Source of the DNA: Phytoseiulus persimilis
Lineage: Eukaryota; Arthropoda; Arachnida; Mesostigmata; Phytoseiidae
Length of the DNA: 64,000 bases
Assembly (NCBI GenBank): GCA_037576195.1
Contig: CM075102.1
Location: forward strand, 10,106,001-10,170,000
Direction: 5' to 3'
Shown in pieces: positions 29,629 to 42,200 of the stretch. The notes beneath the pieces were generated by a model. That model was given only the letters and a program-made list of their open reading frames with translations. It was not told the DNA's origin and made no database searches. The position numbers were made by a program, and so were the translations under genes. Numbering within the stretch: position 1 is the first letter of the stretch; each line of letters opens with the position of its first letter.

Positions 29629-32406
29629 AGCTGGTTCTCGCGTTGGAGACCTTTATCCGCGAGAAAACGTCTAATTATTTCAATGAAAATGCGGAACGAG
29701 TCTTACGCACGCACCTGGAGATGGACGAGACTGAATTAGCGAAGAGCATAGCGAAAAAGTATCGAGAGGAGTACAAGAGATTCGCAGATATTGGAGATGA
29801 AAAGAGCGACACCGAAGATGACGGTCAGTTGCTGCTCATTGAATAACCGTTGTTTTTGCCAAGTGTCGGATTTCCCTCCCGTACGCCTTCCAACAGAATC
29901 TGCTCGGTCGCGCCCCATCATATTTCTCACGGCCCGCCATCGATCCATTATATACTCCAGAGTTTGCCCTGCTCTACCACAACCTCATGCACAGCGGCTG
30001 TCAACTGAAAATACGCGCAGTGGAGGACGGCTTTTCGGCAAGAGCGCGGGCCATGCGAGCTGAAATGGACGCTGACTTGGAAGCTTTGATCGAGAAACAA
30101 AATAGAGAATTGGAAACGGGTGAAAGTGTCGAGTTGGTGCACCTCCTCAATCAGTGAGTTTGGCTCGGGCTTCCTAGAGGAATCTGCCCGACAACGATCT
30201 TTCCCGAAGCGGAACGATGAATCATATTCGAGGAAATTCTTCGCAGGGTCGCTTCAGTGCACGTTGAAGAACGGTTGGCTTTCGAGAAGAACTGGCATCA
30301 TAAACTGAAGCTACTGCGTGATGCTCAACGCCAGGAGATGTTGATTTTTATGAGGAACGCGATGATTGGGAAATTGTGAGTACAGTCTACGAACTTCATC
30401 GACTTCAGTTCTTCTCATCATACCGATGGGAACCGATCCGAGAGAGGACTGAGTTGATAATGGCCCATGAATCGTCCACTCGAGAATCTTTGGGGGGCGT
30501 GATGTTCTCCGTAGCGCTAGACTCTGACGTAATTTCAGTTTGAAACCTCATCCTGACACTTCTCTAGACTGTGAAGAAGCTGAAGAGGCCAGCCCAGCCG
30601 CTGTATTGAGCGAGAGCTTCACGATACATCTAGGTGAGATTGAGATATTCTATGACACCGCTACGAGTTCTCGAGCTCATAGCCGAACGTGCCAGAGCGA
30701 GACCAATTACCGCGATTGATAATTGTATTTCTTACTAAGGTTCCCAACTGAAGGTCATGCACAATCTCCGTTTGACCTGCTCAGACCTTCTTGACTTGTG
30801 TCGACGCAGATCCCCAGAGGAAGCTCTGCAGACGTCTATGAGTCTCTTTTCCTCGAATCTCCAGGGCAGCGTTCTCCTAGTCGACAACAGAGTCAGCTCA
30901 TACAAAGGAACGAAAAGAGGTAAACGCTCTACCACAGAGGTCTTCAAACTGTGTGTCGCGACGCAGCAGGCTGCCGAGGGTGCCAAGGGTCGGTGATGAT
31001 TCCGCCATAGTTTCCGGGATTCCGTGTGGGTGGTTCCAAGGTCGATCTGACAATTCTTCTCGCAGCCCAAAGAGGTGGTTCCGAGTTCGATCCGATCGTA
31101 CTTTTTAGGTACCATGGAGGTGAGCCTTGGGTCGATCTCACCATATTTCTGGGACTCCCCTCAATGACCTTCATAGACCCCCACATATATGGTCAGATCG
31201 ACCTCGGAATTACCTCAATGGATTCCCGGAAATATTGTCAGATCGAGTCGGAATCAACTACGGAGTACAGTCAGAACCAGAAAGAGCGTCCATTGGCACC
31301 GTTCGGCAACTTCTCGGCGAACTCACGGCTGCGGCACCCCTGACACCCTGGGGTGTCGATGTCGGGAAAGTTTGACGACCTCTGCTCTGGTTTCATCGTC
31401 GTCGATGAATGCAATCGATCGATCCTCACTCTGGCCCGTTCGATACCTCTGCGAAGCAAGAACTCGAACTTTTCCGACTTGTTACAGAGTTCGCGGAAAT
31501 ATGCAAGAGTCGAGGCGAACTGCATTTTCCTGATATCGAGACTCAGCTTTTCGATATCAGGACGCAGTACAGGGCAGCATGTTCGGAGCGTCAGTCGGCC
31601 ACGCCTCGAAGAACCCGTAGTCCGTCCGATGATAACGTGCGTCTCAGCGCGGGGGATGTCTACATAACTCGTCATTCGAACCTCGGGAGAGCCCACGTCG
31701 TTTTCCACCTCGTGGCAGGCAGTGACGAAGAGGACCTTGCGACTAAGGAATTGAACTCGAGACATCAGGTTAGTGGTCGTTCTGTTCGTATCAGAAGGCG
31801 ACCGAAAATTCTGAGGTCTCGGGTCATCTTGATCATGGGAGCAGCTAGGACGTGGCTCCCCCACGCGACATCCCGATTTTGGAGCGGATAATTGATGTCG
31901 TCACTCCTGAAACTTTTCAGGCGATTCAGGGACTTCGGAATATCTTGAGGATCGCTTACGAGAGAGATATCCGTACACTGAGCATTCCATTGTTGCTGAC
32001 CAACAGTCTCACTCCAGAAATGAATGCCGCTTGGTGCTCTAAAAGGTTCGTCTTATCTCGCTTCATTTTGTGAGAGCCGAATCATCATCGTCCGGATGTA
32101 ACGGTTTCCGTTTCCGATCCACGGCACTCGCATGTTCCCTTCCCGAGCTCTGCGCTCCTCGTCGGCGCCGTCACGCCGACTCTCCTTCTACGATACTCCT
32201 ATTCTTGAAGGGCGGAACTGATCTACAAGTGCGTGAAAGGCTTCATGATTGAAATGGCTTCCATGGTCGCCGATGCCGGGGATCCTCGAACGGTCGAGTT
32301 TGTTGTCCCACCGGGAATCGACGAATCAACATTCGTCTCTCTCAGCTCAATGTTGCAGACCATTTTCAGGATGTCTAACCCTCTGGTCCTGAAATCTTCA
32401 TCCTAA
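29629..32406 (+). CDS. FERRY3: FERRY3 (C12orf4, DUF2362) homologue, 5' end unresolved
   Basis: Exons read: 29629-29823, about 29897-30153, 30247-30375, 30539-30633, 30740-30919, 31488-31768, 31849-32045 and 32211-32406; all junctions from the second exon on keep phase. Coiled-coil-rich early exons ([47 protein letters not shown]) lead to the conserved C-terminal half: [92 protein letters not shown], and a final [16 protein letters not shown]. These follow the C12orf4 family order closely. In mammals it is a subunit of the FERRY complex, a Rab5 effector linking mRNAs to early endosomes. The first-to-second exon junction does not keep frame with any consensus sites I found. An upstream stretch at 29071-29220 (CHVQIDRYVPNVWKHFLEI) may be a 5' exon. 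AATAAA lies at 32475-32480. Confidence 0.88.
31000..31265. repeat. Diverged 45-bp minisatellite in a FERRY3 intron
   Basis: Several degenerate units with words such as atatggtcagatcgacctcg, gaattacctcaatgga and gggtcgatctcaccatattt, which align with the 45-bp unit of 1-1443 (atggtcagattggtctcgga, atcacccctccaga). It lies inside the 568-bp intron 30920-31487, the largest among the resolved FERRY3 introns, and accounts for about half of it. Confidence 0.65.
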
Positions 32407-32474
32407 GTGTCTCAAAATCATGAACCTTCGGAACGATTGGCCTCGTCGACTGGTTGGAGATGTTCGTTGATGGG

Positions 32475-32480
32475 AATAAA
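32475..32480 (+). terminator. Polyadenylation signal of FERRY3
   Basis: AATAAA 69 bp after the stop codon on the plus strand. Confidence 0.6.
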
Positions 32481-33265
32481 TTCGTTCTGCCACCACGTGT
32501 ATCGTTTACTGAAAGCTCGGAGACGGTCATCCGATTGGGTTCCAGACCCGGCGCAGACAACAATGACAACGTACCGGAAGGATGACGACGGAAATCGACT
32601 TGGTAAACATTTATTCTAATGAGTGTGTCCTTTACGAACGAGGTGCACATTCGCAAACCGTGTTCTCGTGAGAAAAGTGATTGAAGAGCTTCTCCCTAGT
32701 CTTTTGCTTGGAATGATCCACGACAGCGATAGCAAAGTCGAAACGGGCTGAATGAGTTTTCTAGGTTCAATGTAGACATGGTGACGGATTCGATTAGTAC
32801 TACCACAAATAATGTGAATTTATGGGTCGTTCTCCCCCACGTCATCACCAATTCACCCTCATGTTCCGACCGATGACCACGACAGCGAATGAACTCGAGT
32901 GGAAAAATATGGCTTATGGGAGTCCTAGATGAGCTGAAGGAGTGTGTGTATTGTCGGTGTCAACAACGAGCGTAAAGCTGGAGGGGAAAAACGAGCAATC
33001 GAACGTTGATGTCTCGCATATACAAAATCGGCGGGATTGCGCCTTTGGCCTCGGAACTCATTTCGAGATGAACATAAATCATAACAGGGGCTCGGAAACG
33101 AAGCGGATGAGGGTTTTTGCGTGCCCGCCATCCACAACGACGACTTGGAGGCTCTGTGGGTTCAATGGTCCAGCGGAGATCGTCATCTCCAGAGCTCCAT
33201 CTTCGTTAACGGAAGAACATGACTATTGGGCAGTAAGTCAGGATGAAATTTCGAAGCGTGCATGA
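32481..33265. other. Tail-to-tail spacer between FERRY3 and TMEM65
   Basis: Probably 3' UTR of TMEM65. A minus-strand AATAAA (tttatt at 32610-32615) is a candidate 3' end. No ORF with motifs. Confidence 0.4.
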
Positions 33266-36200
33266 TCAACTCCTGCGGGCTCTCGATTTCTTCGTGTCAG
33301 TGTCGTCATCTTTGTCGTCCTTGTCATCCTTCGTATCGAGAAATAGCAGCGGGCACATTCCGATAATGCATCCGAGGAAAACTCCGAAAGCACGTCCCTG
33401 TGGAATGAACGGATGTGATAAGAATCTGCTCAAAATTCACGTTCGGATAATGCGGAATCACTGGTATGATTGTGTGGCCGATCATCCTTCGCGCCTCACG
33501 GTTGCAAGCTTACAAAAGTGCTCGAGATTCTCGTCGACGTCATATCCAGTTGCTCAGGAGTCAAGTTCGGAACCTCGACGCCGACCCGACACGCGACCCG
33601 TTCTACGTACCACGCTGAACTGAAAGGGAGATCGCGGCCATGAGGAATCTATGGAAGGAAACTCCACCGCACTACTTCATTGTCGGCGTTCAAGGTTTTT
33701 CTCCACCTTATTTTCGCTCTCATAAAATCGCTGACTGTTTCGAACGAAATGCGAATGGCAGAACTCACCCGATCCCCGCAACATCCGAAATAGCGTTCCC
33801 CAAGCCGGCCGCTGCAAAAATTGTTTATTTCATGTCTGTCTACTCGGATTTCGCGTACGCTACTATCATGAACCAAGGCTTTTTATCGATTAACCGGCTA
33901 TCAGCTGTTTTTCGCAGCAGACAGCGGGGGAATTATATTGCGGCGGAAACTGGAACTTTTATGAGTTCCACTATGAATTCGTCGAAAAAACACAAAGCAC
34001 GGGGACAATCCGGAATCGTCAACCCTGTGGATGAATTCTTCCAGAGACAAGCTTGGAAAATTCGTCTGCATCGAGTTTGAGTTTCCGCAACGCTCGGGGC
34101 CTCGCAAAAGTTTTCTCTCAGGGAATCGATATGCACCACTGATTCGAAGAATAAAAAGAAGTCGACGAGGAAATTCCACTGGCTTGTGGCCGACTGAATG
34201 ACATTCCGATTGGATTTCTGGCAGGAATTCGCTCGTCTTTGTTTTCCTGAAAACTCTTCTCCGGCAGTCCTTCAATGACACCCAAGCGGATGGACCGCGC
34301 GGAGGATTCGGCGTCGTTGGGGCCCGGTACACAGACCGTTCTGCTCCCTCTTCTCTCCTCTCGGCACCCAAAGTAGCGGAGATCTCATCATAGCATGCAC
34401 TGGAAGCGCCCAAACCATGGACGCACAGGCCTGATCTGCGTTTTCGAGCCTTCAATTCTCGAATAGTACGAAAGCGAGCCTCTTTATTCTTGGAGAAGAA
34501 TTTATGAATCACCTGAGCTTCTCCTATCGACGTATATTTCTGTTCCAGCGACTCACCTGCCATCGTCGAAATACCGAAAGTCAGGCCTAGGGTCATGTCG
34601 ATGTAATCGCCCTGAAAGGAATTTGAGTGATTGTACGAAACGTCCTTCGGGGGAAAATTTCCCGAAAATTTCAAAATCATATCTTCCGGGGTATTCTGGG
34701 GCGGAAGCGCGTAAGATGATTCATATCGAGTCTCGTTGCCCTCAAATACATACTTGCGATCGGAATCTTCTCGCGACTCTAAAACAGCTTAGCAGATAAG
34801 AACGTTTTGAGCAAGAAGTCTGAAGCAACCACTCAAGCCCCAATGGCTTCTGAGCAGATCTCCAGACAGATTCGAGTCGTCTCACAGGCCGGGGACCGGT
34901 TATAGACCGGAGATTCTTTCAGGGACTCACTGAGCGACTCCGACAGAGAGGAAACTTTCAGTGGCTCAATGTTGCGCGACATCTCCGACGAGACCATACG
35001 GAGGAAGTGGAGAAACTTTTGGGTCGTCAACAGCGAGATAAGATGCGCCAGACCTATCCGCTAATGGGAAAACACTGAGCATCCGTTCGAATCGTAGTGT
35101 TGGAAAGAGAGTACCGTCGTCCACAGAATCTGAGATCCCCTTTTTGGAAGTAGTATCATGTTCGAGTGCTTCCTGTTGCAAAACTCTCGCGGACCGATAC
35201 TTGGAATTCTTTCCAATCAGATAATCCGCTCCGACTTCCTTTCCTCGATTTCTTTGAGGACGACTGAGTTTCGAAGGTATGAGAATGAGAGAATATAAAA
35301 AAGGAGCGAGAGAAAGCTCTAGCGCTCGCCCGCCCGCCTGCTTGCCTGCCAGAGAATCGGAAATGATCGTCAGATTTGACTGATCCGTCGCCAGCCGAGA
35401 AATCTTTCTGACAGTCGGCGATAGATAATCATGTCAACATCAGGCAATGAAAAACAAGTTCCTTCTTTTTTCTGGGGTCGAATGTGTTTCCGAAATTGAA
35501 GCCTACCGGCTTCAGAACTAGCGAGTCACGTACGAGGTAGCCAAAGCAAGACAGATGGAGTTGAGTTGCGAAAACTCGACTTACGTCACAAAATAATTTC
35601 TCCTCTTTCTCGCCAAATAACACGGTGTGCTTCGCGTGAACCAATCCAGAGGGTATCAGCGGACAAAATAGCGTCCTGTCGATTTCGCTTCTTTTCTGGC
35701 GTTGAACAACATTGTTGTATTGGCGGTTCCTTTCCGGCCCCTCGTTGCTCAACGCAAGAACCGTCGCATCTTCCAACGTCATTCCCGGCGGTCATGATTG
35801 TCTGGAAATCTATTGGAGCTCATCTAGTGCTCATCTTCGGAGCTCTCACTTCAAGCACCGTGGCGCCTCGGGGACAACGATCGAGCTCGAGAGTCTCCCC
35901 GCCCATAGAACCTCCTCTGTCAGTGAACTGGGGATGAGGTTGATTCGGGACGTTTTTCAGCTTGCTCCGATGCCAGAAATTCCGCTGGTCAACCAAATCT
36001 GCAGGATCCGAGTCCATTCTGTACCCCCAACCTCCCACGACTGGACCAACTCGGGCCGGAATGGAGAGGATGCCTCTAGGAGTTCTTGACATTTCGCGAG
36101 ATGCCGCTAAGATGCCGCTACGTTCTCAACTCCGCGGGTCGGTCAGAGGCTCGCGCCCTGCATCCTTGATTCGAGGCCGCCTAGATGGGATTTCGACCAA

Positions 36201-39200
36201 GACTTGCTCGCAGTCACGGCGTCCTAGGGAGACGGGTCGCACAAGAAAGGAGGTGCGCGGATCGTTCGTCCTCCGCGTCATCGAAACCTGCTTCCACCAG
36301 AGTCTCGTTTTATTAGTGTGTACCGAATGCATGCATAATGTCCACGTCCAGATAGCGATCCTTTCCTTTTCCGTTTCTCGGAACGACCGATCGAAAGTCG
36401 AAAACACCGGAGGTCACCAGACCGCTATCGAAACTCGAATCACCACAATGCCACGACGAGTGATGTTCAGAGAAAAAACAACCGTCAACAGCCAGCGCCG
36501 AATTTCATCTTCCCCAGCAAGCTTTTTCCGCGGATTTTATCTCCTCTCTCGCAACGTGGTGTCTTGCCTTCCATTTCAAGCATCATGCGAACTGTTTGAT
36601 CCCACCTATGAAGTGTACGTGGAAAAGTTCCCTTTTTGAGAATCCTCAAATGGGCCCTCTGAGCCTCGCGCGATTCCGATCGAATCCGGAAGACGTTATT
36701 AAATTGCCGGAAATAATCATCGCCTCCCTGCAGACGGTCTGTGCTTCTTCATCGCAGGATCCGGTGGTAATTTTTCTTCTGTTCATCAGGATGTTGTAAC
36801 AACATAGCGCGAGATTACGTATTGCGGTTCATGACCACGATTTTAAGAGTGGCTCCGATGTCAGCGCCGCCGTCGCCGACGGCGGCAGTAATGTCCTAGA
36901 GCCGTCTCGCTTCTGGGAGATATTCGAAAACAGCTCTCAGACAGGCCAGAAATTAGTTTGTCTTCCTAGAATAGAAAAGAAGTGCGCGAGTTACGCAATC
37001 ATATCGTGGATCACAAGCTTCGATTGTCGATTACAAGCTACGATGATCTTTTTCTGGACATATTTCAAACTCGTCCGGGAGACTCCGCATCAAAACCCCT
37101 TTTCGAACAGACGATTCGGTTGAACCTGTCACTCACTCGCGCTGAAAAACGGTTCAACTCCTACTTCTCACGAAAACGGCTCCGAAATATACTTTCGGTA
37201 GCGATTGATTATAGAGCGCATATGAATGAATGCGGATTGATCGCTGGGATAGTGCTCAATGCGGAAGATCTTTGGGATCATGTCACGAGGCCCGTCAAGG
37301 CCACTCCACCGTTGCAGAAGCCTGTTCCAAAACGTCTAGACTATTTAGCGGGTGACCTCTGACAAAATCTTTGCGATACGTTCCTCTCCTAGAACAGTTT
37401 CGAGGATCAGGGCTCTTGCCGGATACGACGGGAAGTCCTCGAGAATCCCAACAGATGCAGAGTTCTCGGAGACCGCACACGGATCTCTTTACAAGGCTCC
37501 CCATCCAGGAGATCAAAATTGGAGATAAGTTCAAAAGGAAAAAATCTCATCGATCACAGGTTCACGCCGCTCATTAGAAATCGAGCCCGGGAGCAGGGTT
37601 CTTCACCTTCTTTTCTTCCCATTGGAAACATGATTTTCAGGAGCTGTCAGATCGAAGAATCGGCTTGGGGGGGGGGGGGGGGGGAATCATTTCGATCGGT
37701 TTTCGCGCATGGTCAGAGCTCGCTCTGAGCGATTCAGCTCGCCATTGTTGACGAGCGGGCATCGGACGAGAGCGTGTACCTTCGACTGACGGGAGATCGC
37801 CCCGAAAAAAACCCGGAACCAGAAGCCAAAGACCGCTGCCCCAACCTCATGTATAGGACTACATCAATTTCCCGCGCAAGTTTCCGAGCCTTGGAGTGCT
37901 CAGAGCGGCCCCGCGGATCCACCCCAGGACACCCGGTTCATCCACGACAGGAATGAAAAGTTCACTCCTTTGTGGCTCCAGGGCGAGCCCTTCTCGCTTC
38001 CTTTGGTCAAATCACTGGAGCTCATGGAGGTAATTCGAGGATACTGTTGACACTGCACGAGTGAAGCTACAGATGTCCTCAAAGAACTCCCGGGCGATCC
38101 CGGTGTAGGTCTTCGGCGCCATTTTGATTCCTCAGGAAACCGTAATCCATGCCGTGCTCGATACATGTGCTCATCTTTATCAGAGTTGATTGAGGATCAG
38201 GGACGTATTCCCAATTCGTGATCCAGATTGCGCGGTCGAGAACTTTTCGTGGGTGTTTCCTCGTAGGTTTTCAAGATTCTTTCGATCGGAGTCACAGAAA
38301 CAGTGTTTTGTCTTTCTCTGAGCAGTGGAGCGATCTGTTCGCCCGCGCTGAGCCCTCTCGCTCGAGTGCGCTGTTCTGGAAGAATGGAAACCGGTCCATG
38401 CGGAGAGATTTTATAATGTGAAGCTAGTTCCTCAGAATCTAGATGTCCTCTTGATTTGCGGGGAAACACGGGATTTTTCACAAATTCGAATGACGCCGCA
38501 GTCTTCAAGGTCCGCGGGTTCATGAGCTGCAGAACGGGACGCTCATCGCTTCCTCGAACTGCGTTCTCACAGCTTCAGGCGCCAAGAATCTCATCGACAC
38601 GATCTCCACATTCATCTGTCAACCGGACATCTTCTGTAAACTTTCATTGCGAGTACTCTCAATCATCGGCGAAAATGATGGAGTGTTGTGAGTTCGTAAA
38701 ACCAGCTGGAGTCTTGGATGCCCGGCGCGTGCTTTATCAGTAACACAACACGGGAAAGAGTTATGCTGTTTAAGACGTTCTCACTGTAGGGCGATGAAAA
38801 TCCACGACTGTTATCGATAGTTTGGGACGGACTAGAATCGAGTGTCGAGGTCTTTTCGAATCAGGAAGTAGTATCCCCGTCCTCCCACCTTCCACCCCAG
38901 CGCGATCTGATTTCCTAGCTCGTACAGCCTCCGCAGGCTCCCTCGGAAAGCCGTGAGTACCAACTCCCTCCGAGGCCACAGTGGGTTGGTGCTCCAGTCT
39001 AGGATTCGCCAGTCGTCACCTGCGTGATATTTTTCGTATCTACATCGCTTACTCCTCCCGCTGTTGAGCTGAGGCACTAAGAGAATGATCCAAATGAGGT
39101 ATGCTTAGCGACGCTCAGTTTCCGATTCTATCAGGGCGTCCTCGATGCATGGGCGCAATGTCCGAAAAAATGAAGGTTTCTTCTCGGAATCGAATGTTCT

Positions 39201-42200
39201 ACGGAAAATCCCCTGATGCGCAGAACCGACGATAATCTCTCTTGTCCATGACCTCGTCCAAAATCTAAACTCGTTTGGCCCCATCCGCTCATGAAGAGCG
39301 CAGGCCGGTTCGAAGTGCACGCATTTGGAATGGCGGGGATTCTCCCGCTCAGAGCCCGGCGGGGAGAGTTCCATGTGAAGTTTGGACATAACGATGTTGA
39401 GTCCGCATTCCACTAGGGATCTTCTGTGAGTTTTTCCGACTTCGCTGAGGAAACATAAAACAGAGAGAGCGAGAACTTCGATCCGTGACGCTTGGTCATT
39501 CTCGGGAGATTTGAGGAATTTGGGAAATGGTCAAGAAAAAGAAAACCATTGAAGAATGACCTGGCACGGTATTCGGTACTTCGTCGTCTGATGCTCCTCC
39601 GAATTGTCAACTGACGTCACAGGCGGTCGTTTCATGACACTCAGATTCCCGAAGTTCGTATGGTTTTCAGCACAGGGATTCGATCAGCATCGTTCCGGAG
39701 CTGTGAGGTAAGTACATTCGTACGCCATCGAGGAATTTCAGCGCCACAGACTTCAGTCACAGCCGCTGCTGCCCTCTACGAAGTGGACGCTATGGCCCTC
39801 TCCCTAGCCCAGTACTTCTTAAGTAGCGTTTCGCTTTGAGCGGCAACACTTTGAGTTGTTCGTTCGTATCATCGGTCTTCATCTAAGGTTCACACAGCTT
39901 CTTGGTCGCAATGACAACGCTCAACACAACTGCTACGGCCGCGTACTCGGCCTCGGAGATGTGGACACAGTTCTGGCAGATGGGCGACCAGCGCATCATG
40001 CATTGGGCCTTGATGGGCTCCCCGCTCAAAGTGCTTTCGGTAATCGGATTTTACTTGCTGTTCTCGACGAGATTGGGGCCCTACATAATGAAGGATAGGC
40101 CGCCGATGAACATACGACCCATTGTGATAGCCTATAATGTGTTCATGGTCCTCGCATCGTTCTACTTCTGTGGACTTACTGTGTACTACGCCTACGTGAA
40201 AGCCCAGTACTCACTCATTTGCGCCGCAAATGATTCGTGGACGAACCCATGGGCTCATAAGATGTTCACCTACGCGTGGTGGTACCTGATGCTTAAGGTT
40301 GGGGAGCTGCTCGACACCGTCTTCTTCGTATTCATGAAGAAAGCGACCCACATCTCGTTCCTGCATCTGCTCCATCATTCCCTGGCTCTGTGGACTGTGT
40401 GGCTGGACTTGAACCTCGGCATCTCGGGTCAAGTGGCTCTCTTCCCGATCCTGAACACATCGGTTCACGTAGTCATGTACACCTACTACGGACTCTCCGC
40501 CCTGCCCGTCCACCTGCGACCCAACCTCTGGTGGAAGAAATATGTTACCCAGTTCCAAATCGTGCAGTTCGTGCTCTTGATGATCCACGGAGCCGTTCCC
40601 CTGGTCTACGACTGCAACTTCCCCAAGTATTTCGCCTCGCTCATGGTTTTCGAGGCTGGTCTCTTCGCCTACTTGTTCAGCGACTTCTACGTGAAAACCT
40701 ACTTGAAGGCATCTCCAAAGAAAGTCGAGTAGATTCCAGAGCTTCCGAAGGAAACGAACAACAAAGAGTCGTGCTCCGAGTGCTTCGGAGGCGTCAAGTC
40801 GCTGCGTCAACATATCTGTCTCAAAACAGCAACAACGACTTAGGTATTCAATAGAGAAAAGTGTTTCTTCCTATGAGCTATTTTATTAAAATGTCAGTCC
40901 AATTTTCTCCCGTGTTTTCACTCGAAAAACTTCGACTCAGGAATCTACGACGTTCCTGTTTCGTGACGAACTTCGTGTCGAATCGATTCTGTATAGAGAC
41001 TTTCGATTCGTAGTCGGACAGCGACGAGAACAATATTCAAATCGAATCTCTCGGCTCCGAATCATCCAATTCATCGGTAGCTTTCTCCCGAAAAAAACCA
41101 CTGCAATATTATAGCCGGTACCTCGATCCTCCACGAGGCAAGGAAATCATGGATAATTCACCGGATCGATCTGTTGAACCGAGGCTCCGGCTGGATGAAA
41201 CTTATCTGACAGTCATCCAGCGTATGATTTCTCCTCTTCGAACCCCGATTCCGGAGATTTCCGTTGTGGACAAACGATAATTCCTACGAAAAATATCCAT
41301 GCAGAGGTATATTTTTCCAATGAAAGTTAGGGACGACACCGAGCAGAACGTGAAGAAGACCTTGATCTTATGCAAATGTTGTTAAGTAAGCAACAACATG
41401 GCAACGTTGACTTCACGAGGGAGTACCGTGTGACACGCGGTCCTTGTCAATGAAAAAGCTTCAATCAACCGTTTCCAACCGCGGGAACCGAAGTTCTGTT
41501 TGGTGAAACCGCTCTTACGGCTTCCGACTGGAACAATTCTAAGCAGACCGAACAACACACCGAGCAGGTGAGATTCTCGTCAGTCCAGCTCCACAGCGTG
41601 CATGAGTGCAGATTTCGCACTCTGCTTCTCCTACGATCAGTCTTCTCCGTATGGCTAAACTCGTCCGAACAACAGCGGCAGCAACAGCGGCGCTACGGTC
41701 GAGAATAATTCACTTTAACACAATGGAGTGATCACGGGAGATTCGGGGAAACCACGTCGATACATCGCTAGGGCGTGAAAAAGAGGCGCCGTTGCACTCT
41801 AACACCTCACGCGCGGTCAGCGGGCGAGGATATTGTTAGAAGAGCACCGAGACCCCCCTATGATACAACTTCACGCGTGATCTCCAATCGTCTGCGCAGG
41901 GAGCGACGGGCCTTGGGCACGAAGCCATCGTTCATGCGAATCACGTTCGAGATCTTCGCATCAATCCAGTTCCTGACCACGAATAACCCAATCATTATCA
42001 GTCTCCTGCTGATTCATTGGGTCGGCATGGGCATCATCCAACTTGTGCGCCAGGTCTTCTGGCAGACTGCTTGCTCGAGTGACGCGTGCACGAGCCTAAC
42101 GAGAAGAGTTTGCACCTCAAGCTTCGAGCTCCCTACTCTAGCGGACCGTGATCGGGGCGTTGAAGGTCGAATCCAATGTATGCACACATACATGATGAAT

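Larger units (their letters stand above)
34612..39910. other. TMEM65 intron 2, part left of the nested gene
   Basis: No recognised gene. ORFs such as 35962-36639 (+), 36982-37362 (+) and 38197-38523 (-) lack motifs. A CG-rich pyrimidine tract lies near 35330 (cgcccgcccgcctgcttgcc). Confidence 0.5.

Noticed and set aside
33901-34680. 259-aa minus-strand ORF
   Set aside because: Only 34557-34611 inside it is a true exon (TMEM65 exon 3, bounded by splice sites). The rest is intron read-through with no family similarity.
35962-36639. 225-aa plus-strand ORF
   Set aside because: Low-quality composition, no motif, opposite strand equally open in parts; inside a large intron. Treated as chance.
40211-40813. 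200-aa minus-strand ORF antisense to the elongase
   Set aside because: Shadow of a strongly coding sequence on the plus strand; its composition is the mirror of elongase codons.
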